The notes below the pieces were generated by a model that was not told the DNA's origin, did not search any database, and worked only from the letters and a program-made list of their open reading frames with translations. A DNA stretch of 64,000 nt from Typha latifolia (taxonomy: Eukaryota; Streptophyta; Magnoliopsida; Poales; Typhaceae): the NCBI GenBank assembly GCA_019914945.1, contig CM034113.1, forward strand, positions 6,614,850-6,678,849. The letters run 5' to 3'. This document shows positions 25,501-36,292 of the stretch, piece by piece (position 1 is the first letter of the stretch; every line of letters begins with the position of its first letter). A program made the translations under genes and the position numbers.

Positions 25501-27641
25501 GTTCCTGCAAACCAGGCAATATGCACTATTCCTTGCCATATAGCACTTAAAGAGCTTCTAGCATAGCGTGTGTCGAGCAGTTATGCTACCTAACACGTAG
25601 TCCGTGGACAAAGGTTTTAAGTCAAACCCATACGTTACCTATTTAGTATTTAAGGGAAGTGCCCTTGGTAGCTTTCCTTGTCATTGGTATAGTCTATTTC
25701 AAGAATACATGAGCCCAAACTTTTGCATAACCAGACTATCTGTATATCTATATTCATGTATAAACCAATAGGTCAAACAGATCTTAAATCTTAAACAAAT
25801 GAAGAAGTTATATATAAGTCATATTGATAGGCATGATACTTTTAAATATTTGGTCACTGTTTTAAGATGCCTAACCAATAAAATTCCTAGTTATCTTATT
25901 CACTTAGGAATATGATGCATCTCTATACCAATTTCTATTAGAAATATCCAAGAAAAAATTTCTGCTGCAATCATCTGTTTGGTCTTTTTGTTTGTTTCTT
26001 TTTTTATTTGTACTGCTATCTCGGCCCTTCAGCATACACTTATGCAAGCATAGGCACTCTAGAATAATTTCATGTTCATGTTACTATCAAATAGGTTTCA
26101 CTAAATCTGCAAACTGCAGCATTTATAGAACTAGTTAAATGCATGTAATGGTTTATGAGAGAACCATATAGAAGAATTTTACCTTTACCCAGTAACGATC
26201 CTTCCAACATTTGCCACTGTCTGCCTGCACAAAAGATGGATAACATTGTTAAGTAAAAACTTACAATATAAGGTCTTCAATGTATGGATATTTCAGTCAT
26301 AAAAGGTTTCAGGATTGCTAGCTAATATTAGAAGATTATAAAGTTGAATGCTAAAGTGTAATAACAACTAAAATTGAGCATTTCTTCCTTCAGATAACAG
26401 CTATCAGACTATCAGGATCCATTCTAAAATACTTAGAAAATTGATGGCTCCCATATACTTGACAATCTTGAGCTTAAAATTGGTGGCTCCCATATACTTG
26501 ACAGGAAGTTAGAACTAAGAGAGCCTTAAGCCTGTCAATACTAGTGATGCTTGAAGTAATCAGATTTTCTTCTGATTAATATGAGCATCCTCATTTAGTC
26601 AGCTTCACGTCAAATGAAAAGGCAACGATCATTGGCCCAAAGCAATCAACCTTGCCAGACAATTATTTGTTGAAATAGAAATCTATAAACAAATTCAGTT
26701 CCCAATTTTGATAAGCAAAAAATACGAGTAAGGTCTCAGTTGGTTTAATTTATATCTCCTACAGTACAGCATTGCTTACTAATTGGACTAAATAAGAACT
26801 ATTTCCTCACTAGGTAAGGGAAAAGTGAAAAGAAAAAAACCCACATCTCACCTTTCCAACAAGAAATAGTGGCACCAAGATAGTCGGAACTGCTGAAACC
26901 AATCCCAGAAGCAAATACTCCAACTCAGTAAAACTCTGTAATCAGGATCAAGCTTCATTATCATTTACCTTCAAAACTGTAAAAACATCAACTCATCTAT
27001 TTTGATCTTAAGACCTAACAGAAAAGTGAAGAGACTCAAACCCAAATTGTAAGTGTCATCTACAGCCAGCAAATTTTAAAATTTTATTTTACAAACTTGA
27101 AAATCATGTCAAAATTGTAGGGAGAAAATCACAAACCAAGATGGTAGCCAACTGCTTATGCAAATATAATTAAGAACTTGAAATCTAATAATAATGCCAA
27201 AAGAACCCAAGTAATTCTAAGCACATTGTCATTCACTAACGTAAAGATTTCCTTTTCCTTTACAAAATACCTGTCCGTTCCATCTCAGAAACCGGATTCA
27301 TCCCGGTTTAACACAAATCGAAAGTTATATAATTGCAAACTTGGAAGAAAAAAAAAAGCGGCTTCTCACGTTTCAGATACCGAAGTCATCCAATACTTTC
27401 GCACAAAGCAAACATTAATATTCTATAACAACCAAACCTCGTAGAGCTTATAAGGGACGACGATCCCGAGGCAGAGCGTCAGCCAAAACGGCGTGTAGAG
27501 CAAGAAGAACCCCTCCCCCCACCTCTTGCTCGGATTTGAAGCCAACCACAAACTCTGCGACACGCCATTACTCTTCTTCCCCTTCAATTGAGTGCTCCTC
27601 ACTGACCCTGCGATCGAATTTTTCAAAATTTCGCAAACCAT
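19551..27641 (-). CDS. CPI1: Cycloeucalenol cycloisomerase (cyclopropyl sterol isomerase), seven exons
   Basis: It opens the 9-beta,19-cyclopropane ring of cycloeucalenol to give obtusifoliol in plant sterol synthesis, in the endoplasmic reticulum membrane. Exons (minus, in order): 27641-27438, 26935-26852, 26224-26183, 25205-25095, 23276-23085, 21113-21016 and 19758-19551. They give 312 residues in frame. Family landmarks are NPSKRWGE then YTPFWLTLCLGIVVPYKLYE (exon 1), KDRYWVK, FSYVGNYFWTHYFF, VPHTTFLMTHVCFQFYHV, EAAWILALSYFIAYLETLAI, FPYYEFVDRTSMYKVG and LDLWRIFLGPIIPIPE. Several hydrophobic segments fit a multipass protein. Arabidopsis CPI1 is about 280 residues, so this one is longer at both ends (about 20 extra N-terminal; the C-terminus runs HMPGTGMQNGSS past the usual GLAWF end). 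ATG 27641 is the first in-frame methionine; the frame remains open upstream to a TTG at 27677. An out-of-frame upstream ATG overlaps it. The 1.97-kb intron 5 contains an inserted element (21420-22196). Confidence 0.93.
21409..22207. mobile_element. Pack-MULE-like non-autonomous element in CPI1 intron 5
   Basis: The ends are GGGGTGTAAACGAGC-like on the left (from 21420) and the inverted counterpart ending GACACCCTT on the right (to 22196). The flanks AGCATATACTA (21409-21419) and AGCAGATACTA (22197-22207) look like an 11-base target-site duplication with one mismatch, fitting Mutator-like transposition. Both arms, 21421-21620 and 22020-22196, are dense in GAGCC/GGCTCG words in opposite orientation. 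The centre, about 21630-21960, is GC-rich, unlike the host intron, and carries an open frame of 103 codons rich in Arg, Glu and Ala. That frame has no recognised family; it may be a captured gene fragment. Confidence 0.65.
25320..25720 (+). other. Unexplained higher-GC stretch inside CPI1 intron 3
   Basis: Within the 0.98-kb intron between exons at 25205 and 26183, this stretch is less AT-rich than its surroundings. It includes a plus-strand open frame of 63 codons (25375-25566, starting MSKNLSFHSYEV) with no recognised domain. It is probably an inserted repeat fragment; a small gene cannot be excluded. Confidence 0.25.
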
Positions 27642-27663
27642 AGTAAAGAAGCTTCTTCGCCAT
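27568..27663 (-). promoter_or_regulatory. Upstream ORF overlapping CPI1 start
   Basis: ATG at 27663 opens a 31-codon frame (MAKKLLYYGLRN...) that ends at TAA 27568, in a different frame from the CPI1 start at 27641. If the transcript starts above 27663 this uORF would compete with the main start. It holds only if the leader is not spliced here. Confidence 0.4.
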
Positions 27664-28379
27664 TGACGCCCTACCAAGTTCCCCCAGCACAGACAGGTAG
27701 CGAATTCTTACCTGCCATCCTCCGACCTCGTTCTCCGACCACCAAGCAGCGGATCTCGGCGCCTATTACGCCGCCGGAGGCCAGCGTCGCTGTAGTTAAG
27801 TAGTGGGATTGGATTATTTGACTTGGAACAGGTACGGTCACCACAGGTGAGTCTAATTATACGTAGGTTGCCTGATCCGATACTATACATGCTGTACGAG
27901 TTCGATAATCGCCTATGGAGGTGTCGTCATACGCTAAGTCGGATACTTGGCGGTTAGTGATTGGATGCCGGCAACCTGTTGGCTGTTGTCATTTATGGAA
28001 TGGATGATAGAAGTAGGTTGCGAAAATTTATCCAATCAATCCTCCCAACTAAGTTGGTTTGGAATTTTGAATTAATTAAAAGAATCACATGCAATTATTC
28101 TGCCCACAAGGCCACGTGGACCTGACCTGTGTCAGTGTCCATGGCTGTATATGGGACTTGTTAGGTTTTTATTATAGTTATATAATTAATAAATTATATT
28201 TTAAAATATAATTTTTGTAATATGTTTAGATTTTCGTATTCACGAGTTATGAGATATTTAATAAAAAATATTAGAGTGAAAAATTAATTTTAAAATCAAA
28301 CAAACGATGTCATGAAGGTTAAAGTAGTATGAAAAAATATTCAATGACATAGGAACAATTACCATGCATTCAACTGTCT

Positions 28380-29000
28380 AGTCTGTCTTTTAAACAGAAC
28401 GTTCGAACACACTTTAGAGTCACTCAAACACATCTTGCAGTCATTCGCAATGCGTTCACACATATAGAGAACATTTTTTGATCATTCGAAAGCACTTAGA
28501 GGTTGTTAAAACAAGCTCGCGAAACTTACAAATGATAGAACTCCGTGATTTGACCTTATCATTATAAGGTATATAAGAGTTGGGATACCTTAACCCTAGA
28601 GGAGGTTGGTATTGCTTAGAAGATATATTTACGAGGTATTTATCTTATCTCTAAGAGATATGTATCTTATTTCTAAGAGGTATATAAAGGAGTTTAATGA
28701 AAAATGCCATCCATCATATTTTTTAGAGCGTCATCATTAGGAGGTCATCTACAATTATCTAGAGATCATATTTTTAGTAGCCATCCATCATTATCTTTTG
28801 AGATCATATTTTGGAGACCATTAGAGATTAATTCTCATCTTTCGATAGAATGTGTTGAATCATTTATATCTCTATGCATCTATATCAGATATAGAAAAAC
28901 TACGTCTCAAGGGTCACTGAGATGGAAATATCAACCTCGAGGGTCATTAAAGTTTAGACAACTATCATAGAAAACAATGTGTAATGGGATCTAGCAAACA
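28380..29000 (+). repeat. Dispersed LTR-like repeat, copy A
   Basis: The stretch includes GTTCGAACACACTTTAGAG at 28401, a TATATAAAGG at about 28682 that could be an LTR TATA box, and the block GTCTCAAGGGTCACTGAGAT at about 28904 followed by ATCAACCTCGAGGGT. The last block aligns with 61471-61512 in the same orientation, so this is a dispersed family. Ends, primer-binding site and internal coding region were not found. Confidence 0.4.
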
Positions 29001-29599
29001 AGGTTGGTATAGATTAAGTCATGGAAAATTGATGAGTGATCTTTAAATTTTTTACTGTTACAGATTTTAGTAATTAGTTTCGATCAGACTTTTGGATCCC
29101 GTGGTTATTTACCCAATTTGGAGTGTTTCGACGTAAAAAAGTTGTGTTTATGGTTGTCTTTTTTCACGCTTTATTTTTTGCATATTGTTATTTATATCGC
29201 GCGATAGATTCCATCTCATAGAGCATTTTATATTTTTCAACAAGTATTATAGCATATTTAAGTATTTAAGTTTATTTTTTTCAGCACTCAACATAGTTTG
29301 GTTTGGATTAATTAATATTCTTCCGTACTCTTGTATAATAATAGTAAATATTATCTCTCTCTCTCTCTCACCAAATTCATAGGTTAGCACTCCTCATCCC
29401 AACCTCTTTGGAGGAAGAAAATCTTGCACATTTCAGTCAACTGCTAAGAAGGATGATGATTGACTGGATTCAGAGAGAGGATGGATGCTCAGAAGGAGCA
29501 TGCATGACTGGCCATCTCTTGGCTCTTACTTAATGACCAACTTCTGCTAGCATCAAAGCTCCAGGGTTTGAATGCATGCCAAATATATTCTTCGATATC

Positions 29600-29885
29600 T
29601 TTTCGCCAGAATTAAAGAATGTCATTACCACCTTTGTGGCACTTCTTCAACACTATCAATACTAGCAGGGAGATAAACTAAATCGGCATTGTTCTCATCC
29701 CAAGGAAAGTCACCTCTTGACAAGTAGTATTAAACCTCACTCGAACGTCCTCGTGTTGCCTACTGAGAGTACGTGCTTTTGCCGCAGGTAGATGAATTCT
29801 TGGCAACCTCTCGTAGCCTTTAGTACATAGAATGGAATTGGGTATTCATTTATGACTGCATTAAAGAATACATCTCATCCACATC
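29600..29885 (+). pseudogene. LINE-type reverse transcriptase relic
   Basis: The frame at 29682-29717 reads IGIVLIPRKVTS and then stops; I-LIPK is a hallmark start of plant LINE reverse transcriptase. Just before it, in a shifted frame, is a LLQHYQ...GDKLN-like match to the usual preceding segment. After it, 29794-29882 reads EFLATSRSL, stop, YIEWNWVFIYDCIKEYISS, resembling the ILANRL...GFI-GR-I-ENIL block. Several frameshifts and stops show a dead copy. No endonuclease or intact catalytic motif is seen. Confidence 0.5.
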
Positions 29886-31297
29886 TCTAGTAGTTAGCAT
29901 TAATGAACAGTTGGATGGGCATCTTCGTATCTATCTCTTCTTGGATCAAATGTCTTTTTCATTCTCTCGGACGGTGAGCTTATTAAGATGGCCCGGAGAA
30001 TCGAACAAGTCCCTCTGCCATGATCCACCACTAGAGAGGCTTCTCGTTGCAAAGGTTCAATTGGCGAATACCACAAGTTCTCAAGCCATGCCATTAACTC
30101 TACGAGAAGTCAGTGATCACTTCACTCACCGAACTAAGATCGTCAATCAAATAAAGATTTTTAAGAATAATTTTATGCACACTTTTTGAATATAAATTAT
30201 GTATATTTATAACTTTACTCACCTTTTATTGTTTTATTTGGTTATAAAACGTAATGATTATCTTAAATAAATTTATGCAAAAATTTGAGTTTAATTACTA
30301 ATTATAAATAAGTATGTTAATTGTACTAAATATAGTGCTTAGAAAACGTGCATAACTTTATCATACATTTTACCTGTTATAAGATTTTGTGCATAATTTA
30401 TTTCGTGACTTACTTTATAAATTATTTGACTAAAATATACATAAATTAGTGTTTAGTTATAAAATGTACTTAAGAGAGTCACAAATAAATAAGCATCCCT
30501 TATGCATGAATCAAACAGCACCTAAAACTTATAATTTTGTGGCTGAAAAACTCATTTTTGTCAACAACATGGATGTAAATTCAAGCATACTTAGAGCCAT
30601 CTCAGGAAAAGAGAGAGGAGATTAATCTAGTATTATTTGCTAACGGCTTGCAGCAAAATTAGCTTCTCTAAACATGTGATTAAGAATAAAATTATTAACA
30701 GTAGCTTTAGAATGTTTTATATCTTCCAAAATATTGTTCAGACTAAATTTTAGTGAATAATTTTACTCATAATCGAGCTAAATTAAATAAGAATCCTCTA
30801 AGATATACCAATTATCATTATGCATTAACCTAGCCTCCAAGGAAGAATCACAACTCTCTACCTATGATATTTGTCGTATAATTTATAAAATAAATATTAG
30901 TTTATAAAATATATTTAAGAGAAATTTTATTCATGATTAAGTAACTCTTATGCATGAACCAAAAACATCTCAGTCATAAAAAAAAAGTCCAAGGTGAAAA
31001 GGTAAATTTTATTAAATTGGTATCAATTTCTAAGAATAATCTCAAACAAAGTTCAGAGGGATAAATTAGTTACTAATTTTCCTGCAAAATATAGGGGTTG
31101 AAAATGTCCTTAACTCCAAATTAATTTAGCATAAAAGGATAAGCACCATTAATTTCAGGGAGAAAACTTAACAATTGCAAATTAGTCAATTTTACACCAA
31201 GATCATGGGGATAAATTTATATTCATCCATAATACTAGTTAATTAGGGTGAAATCAACATTATAATTTAGAAAAGAGATCAAGAACTCCTCCATGCA

Positions 31298-31550
31298 GTA
31301 GAAATTGTTTAGAAATTAAAAAAATAATGTTCATAAATCTTGCTAAAAGGACTAAGTAACATAATTATGAATAATAAGAACTAAGGTGCTAAAATTAAAA
31401 GTAAACTATTTAGAATTAGTGCTGTAGAAAATGTTTAGAAATTAAAAAATAATGTTCATAAATCTTGCTAAAAGGGCTAAGTAACATAATTATGAATAGT
31501 AAGAACTAAGGTGCTAAAATTAAAAATAAACTATTTAGGAATTAGTGCTG
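31298..31550. repeat. 126-bp tandem duplication next to tRNA-Leu
   Basis: The unit starting GTAGAAATTGTTTAGAAATT at 31298 is repeated from 31424 with very few differences. The copies share AATGTTCATAAATCTTGC and end ATTAGTGCTG at 31415-31424 and 31541-31550, exactly 126 bases apart. The end of the second copy includes the last bases of the tRNA gene's 3' side, so one breakpoint falls at or inside the tRNA. Confidence 0.9.
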
Positions 31551-31628
31551 GCTATGGGGTTCGAACCCATGCGCACTTATGTGCAGAAGATCTTAAGTCT
31601 TCCCCCTTAACCACTCGGGCAAACCAGC
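31546..31628 (-). tRNA. trnL-UAA (nuclear): tRNA-Leu (anticodon UAA)
   Basis: Read on the minus strand, the 83-base gene has acceptor GCTGGTT paired with AGCCAGC (one G-T pair) and discriminator A. The D-arm contains GAGTGG, and the anticodon stem AAGA/TCTT-type encloses loop CTTAAGA with anticodon TAA. A long variable arm typical of leucine tRNAs is present, as is the T-loop TTCGAAC in stem ATGGG/CCCAT. No intron is present. A short T-run lies downstream. The CCA is not encoded, as expected for a nuclear gene. Confidence 0.93.
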
Positions 31629-32457
31629 ACATTATGTGTAACTTATCATTGTAATACTAGATTTAAAGTCATTTATACAAAAATTATTTGGGTTTATTTA
31701 TTACTCAAAAACTTCCATCTATATTGTAACAGAATATATATATATATAAGTTAATTAAGAACACTAAAAGTTCCATCTAAAGTGATATAGTGGAACAACA
31801 TGTGTGACAATAAATGTCAAGAACTCTCCAATTAAGAGATCATCTATTATGAATTAATGTGCATGGTATTTATGATTGGAGATCCACATAGCAAGTGGAT
31901 TTGTTTGATAATAGAATTCACATGGTTGTGTCATCCAATAGAATTCATTTCAAAAGGTTGCTATCCTTGTATTGAGTGCTAGGTTTACTAAGTTTACAAC
32001 AAACAACCTGGCTTGATCCATAATTTAAGCAAACTTGGTGAGATTTCCTCTTTGGAAATCAAACTTATTAATCATATTCAACTCCTGTGGATAAGATGAA
32101 ACCTAGGCAGATTTGAGATGAATTAACCTAACTTCATCTACTCAAACAACTTGCTTAATTAGCCAAAATTTTCTCTCCCCTTTTTATATTAATCAAAACC
32201 CATAGGCTAATTAAGTGATAGATAATAGACGAACAATATAAATATCGTAACTCTTTAAGATGTCTCATTTTATGCTGTGCCTAATAACGTCATGTTGACG
32301 GAAAATAGGGAACACTATGGTCTCTAAAAATATTAGCTCTGATATTTTGTTAGATAACGATCGACTAAACTATTAAATAATAGATCAAAATGTATATTAT
32401 ACTAATATCAGTGACACATGATATTGACCCATATTAAAAGAATTTCTCAATATACTA

Positions 32458-32514
32458 TGACATGTAACATAATCTTAAAGTCTTCCCACTTGACCACTAT
32501 GGTAAACCAACTGC
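32458..32514 (-). pseudogene. Decayed tRNA-Leu copy 2
   Basis: The minus strand reads AGTTGGTTTACCATAGTGGT then CAAGTGGGAAGACTTTAAGA, matching the 5' half of the intact tRNA-Leu at 31546-31628. The 3' half is lost. The flank ATTATGTTACATG is shared with the third copy. Confidence 0.7.
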
Positions 32515-32924
32515 TTTCCTAATATTAATATACTCCACATAGTTAATCATTGATGTCCTTTGTAGCCTATCTTTGTTGGTACTGTCTCTCTTGAGAATAC
32601 TTGCAGCAAGGAATACAAACAAATTAAAGCAATTGGTTGTTAATTAGCATTTAATCACTACTTGTGAACTATATTAGGCATAGAATAATGCCAATTTTAT
32701 TTAAACGAGAAAAAAGATGCCATGTTCATTGTATTTTGGAAACTGATGCTCCATAGCATGATATGGGCTAATTATGTATTAAGTTTGGATATCAAACATA
32801 TTAATAATATTCAAGTCCTATGGATCAGGTTTGGATTTATATTCAGCATTGGTAAATTAAACCTAGGCAATTTGGAAGTGAATTAACCTAATCAGAGGGT
32901 TTTTGAGTTGATCTAAATTTGGGT

Positions 32925-33160
32925 TTCTTAATTCAAGATTTACCTCATTTAGTCAACTTGATTATTCAAACTAGGTCAACATTTTGTGTAATTAAGCCGA
33001 GCTTGATCGAGTTTGAATTAAAATTATTTTTAAGCATAATTATAAAAAAATATTTAAATTAAAATAATTTTAATTCAAGCTGATCGGCTAATTTTGAAGC
33101 CCAAAGCGATCCAAGCTTAATTCGTAGATCAAGCTTGATCAAGTTTGCAATAATATATAT
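32925..33160. repeat. Relic of GAGC-rich inverted-repeat element family
   Basis: AAGCCGAGCTTGATCGAGTT near 32996 and AGCTGATCGGCTAATTTTGA with AAGCTTGATCAAGTTTG near 33078-33148 resemble words in the elements at 21420 and 57381. Much of it is AT-decayed, and no clear termini remain. Confidence 0.35.
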
Positions 33161-33351
33161 ATATAAATATATAATATTAAAATAATTATATTATTATTAT
33201 TTTTGACATAATAGTACTAATGTTTTATTGTTATGGTGCCATTTTCTTTCTCTCTCTTAGGTTTTTTTTTTAAATTTCATAATTGTTAGTTAATAATTTG
33301 ACATTAAACTTAAATTATTAGATGGTAGACAACCAATTCATAGATTAAGAC

Positions 33352-33410
33352 ATGTAACATAATCATAAAAAAAATCTTAATCCTGCTTAATCATTAGGCC
33401 AAACCAAATG
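33352..33410 (-). pseudogene. Decayed tRNA-Leu copy 3
   Basis: The minus strand reads TTTGGTTTGGCCTAATGATT then AAGCAGGATTAAGAT, again matching the 5' half of tRNA-Leu, followed by a T-run and ATTATGTTACATGTC as in copy 2. It is further decayed than copy 2. Confidence 0.6.
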
Positions 33411-33499
33411 AGGCCTAGATTAATGGCAATTTTAAATTTATAAAGATGCCATCTTTATTGGATTCTTGGAAAATGGGCTAATTACCTCTAGCCTAGGAT

Positions 33500-35500
33500 T
33501 ATTATGTAATCAATCCTCGGTTGTATAAAATTTACCATAGATACATATGATACGATCCAAAAGCTGACGTGGAATATCTTACATTATTGCCAACTAAGCT
33601 TGCCGACTTGCATATAAGTATCATAAATTATGGATAAAGGTTACCATTCTTACTTGTTAATTAATGAGAGGAAAACTATATGCGTATGAATTATTATAAC
33701 ATTTAGATGTTAATTGCATTAGGATTAATATGATGATATTGAATGTAGCTGTCGTTTTATATCAATTTAAGCTTTAAGAGTAACGAGTGAGTTAATATGC
33801 TATCAAATTAAGCCTATCTTTCTAATTAGATTAAGAAGAAATTTATTGGTTTAAATTAAGTCAAAATTTTTAAATCCATCAAAATTGTCTTAATCTCTGT
33901 ATTTTATATTATCTTAAGATTTTATAATAAAAAAATATGGATAAAATTTGTTTAATATTTTGTGTTAAGACTCAAATAAAAAGTGTATGACAATATATTG
34001 CAAAAAGTATTTTAGTTATTATCATTAGCACCCAATCATATAGATATTAACTTAGGATTTTTTATATAATTATAAATTATTATAATTGCCACTATATTGT
34101 TTAAAATACCATAATTATTACTTTAATCTATAGACTCTCATAAAATTGCCTCTTTCTTGTTATTTAGAGGTAAGATATGTAACCTTACAAAAATAAGACT
34201 TTTTATCATAATACTCAATATTTTTTATTAGATAAAATTTGAATTTTGTAAACTTTATATAATGATAGTATAATATTTTCTTAATATAAGTTAATTTTTA
34301 CCTATGATTAATTACATATAACTAACCAAATTTTTTTAAAAAGCATAATGATTTGATAATTAAAATGGTCTTTTGAAGAATGTGGCGGTCATTATAATAT
34401 TTTAAAAAAAATTCGATGGTAATTATGCAATTTTATTTTGATTCTTTTTATTCTAAACATAATTCCTTATTTTGATTCTTTTTATTTTAAAATTAATTTT
34501 TTATTTCAGAATAATAACTAAACATCATAATAATTATATTATATAATATAAATACTATTCATTAAAATTATATTTTATAACACATATTAAATTAATTATC
34601 AATTTACTCTTGATACTTCTCTCATAAATCTACTTTGAATCAAATAAAAAAATATTTATCACAATTTCATAAAAGACAAAAGATTTTTTTATCATATTTT
34701 ACTTTTATATTACATCAAATATAATTATCATATATTTATTACATAATATGAATATAGAAATAATTAGTTTTGAGAATAATAACATAGGATACCTTATTCA
34801 ATGATGATAGGGTGTTAATTGGAATTTTTTTGTAAAGGTCAAGGGTTTGAACGAAACAAAATTTATAATGTAGGGAGCTTTCTAGAAAATTTCCTGGAAA
34901 AATATAGGGTTTCTTTTGTAAAATCCTCAATTTAATATATTTATGCTAGACGGTCACGTCACTGACGTCAGTTAGGATATTACCCTTCGTCGGAACCCAT
35001 AATGGCGCAACGAGGTCGGCAAGAAGGTTGCCAACCGTCCGATAGAAATCAGGCGGATTAGGATCATTCCTCCCATCCTTAAGTACACGTGTCAGGAAAT
35101 CCTTACGTACGGCCCACTGGATGGTCCGAAATCCGACAAAGGTTCTATGACGGTGAACGCCGTTGGATAGAGGAAACCGTAGGCAAATGGACGGCCTAGA
35201 TCTCCCGCCAGAAGGGAGAGGACTTCACACTGTACCCACCCTCCTAATTTAATATAAAAAAATTATTAGAAACAACATATATTTTGTTTTATTATCATGC
35301 AATTAAATTAACTGGAGATATAAAATGATCATAATATCATGGGATAATTTTTTAATAATGAAGTAAAGATTGAAAGGGGATTCTAATTTTCAGATCAAAT
35401 AAGGAGTATTCACATAGTAGGGTGTGAACTATAATAAAGTTACAGTATGGGGTGTTTTAAGTAAATTGCCAAAAAGGAATTATTCTAAATTGTTATTTTA
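33500..35500. other. AT-rich intergenic DNA and PUB promoter region
   Basis: From 33.5 to 34.9 kb the DNA is very AT-rich, and I see no gene or defined element. From 34.95 to 35.25 kb GC content rises sharply; this is probably the proximal regulatory region of the downstream U-box gene. From 35.25 to 35.5 kb it is AT-rich again. Confidence 0.45.
34963..35092 (+). promoter_or_regulatory. bZIP-type palindromes upstream of U-box gene
   Basis: A perfect TGACGTCA palindrome is at 34963-34970, preceded by CACGTC, and a perfect ACACGTGT palindrome (G-box/ABRE-like) is at 35085-35092. These lie in a 250-base GC-rich island about 0.5 kb before the probable transcription start. Binding by bZIP factors such as TGA or ABF classes is inferred from motif knowledge. 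Confidence 0.45.
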
Positions 35501-35558
35501 TTTATCTGCTATATAATATCCCGAGAATCCTGGTTTCGTACCCTTCGATCTCACTCGT

Positions 35559-35636
35559 CTCTCTCTCTCTCTCTCTCTCATAAGCTGCGGAGAAATAGCT
35601 CGGCCTCCTCCTATTTTTCGGATTCAAAAACCCTAA
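35559..35636 (+). promoter_or_regulatory. CT-run and telo-box in U-box gene leader
   Basis: A CT run occupies 35559-35579 and a telo-box AAACCCTAA lies at 35628-35636. Both fit a position at the start of the 5' leader exon, which probably ends at a GTAGGT donor near 35756, with the next exon starting near 36270. Confidence 0.5.
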
Positions 35637-35655
35637 TTTAGCAGTGGAGGAGGGG

Positions 35656-35724
35656 ATGAGATCGCGATGGTTACGGTTGTGGAGAGAGCGAACTCCCCCG
35701 ATCCGGTTCCTTTCCCGCGGATGA
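35656..35724 (+). promoter_or_regulatory. Upstream ORF in U-box gene leader
   Basis: ATG 35656 opens a 22-codon frame (MRSRWLRLWRER...) ending in TGA at 35724, inside the presumed non-coding first exon. If transcribed it precedes the main ATG by a leader intron and could lower translation. This is inferred from position alone. Confidence 0.4.
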
Positions 35725-36292
35725 AACCGCCGTGGGAAGAATATCCGCTTTTTTGGTAGGTTTCGGATCGAAACCAGTGTGGATTTATTTTAAACTCAAA
35801 TGTTAATTGTTTTTTTTTTTGCACATTAATTTGCATTTTATGTGTTTTGGATCAAAACAATGTTCGAAAATATTGATTATTTAAATCAAAATTATATTTC
35901 TAGACATCAAAATAAAATATGTATGTATTTACTCTTTATTTTATTTTTTCATAATTTAGTTATCATTTTTTTTCGTGGATTTGGTTAAGTTTTGATTTCT
36001 CAAGAGTAATAATGGAATATATATCGGTATTTGTGGTACGTTTTCTTCTAACTAAATAAGCAAAGTGGTTTTTGATTCAGTTATAGAAACAAACAGGGTT
36101 AGTTATCCTTGATGTTAGTTAACCTCATTGCAATTTATTGCAATTAGGTGATGTATAAGGCCTTCTTATATCATCTATTATCATTTCTCATGGAAAGTTT
36201 TGCTTTTGTTGGAACATCTAATTTGGGAATTATTTTTTTATCTTACACTGATAATTTTATTCTTATCAGATGAGGTTTAGATAAGGGAGGCC

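Larger units (their letters stand above)
27680..31290. other. Intergenic repeat-derived DNA
   Basis: Above the CPI1 promoter (to about 28.0 kb) no gene is supported. A dispersed LTR-like repeat lies around 28.38-29.0 kb, a CT microsatellite at 29354-29369 and a LINE relic around 29.6-29.9 kb. An open frame on both strands near 29.9-30.2 kb has no recognised product. From 30.2 to 31.29 kb the DNA is AT-rich with no feature seen. Confidence 0.5.
31546..33500. repeat. Segmental tandem array around tRNA-Leu
   Basis: Besides the three tRNA-like copies spaced about 0.9 kb apart, flanks recur. CATATTCAACTCCTGTGGAT (about 32075) with AAACCTAGGCAGATTTGAG matches CAAGTCCTATGGAT with AAACCTAGGCAATTTGGAAG (about 32812-32880). 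A block with CAATTTTATTTAAA, AAGATGCCAT and GGGCTAATTA at about 32692-32780 matches one at about 33428-33492. The order is preserved, so the copies arose by duplication of a segment rather than by retroposition. Confidence 0.6.

Noticed and set aside
27642..27677. Extension of CPI1 to a start at 27677
   Set aside because: The codon at 27677 is TTG, not ATG. The first in-frame ATG is at 27641.
29900..30189. Open frames on both strands as a small gene
   Set aside because: Neither strand shows a recognisable domain. The segment follows a LINE relic and is more likely repeat DNA.
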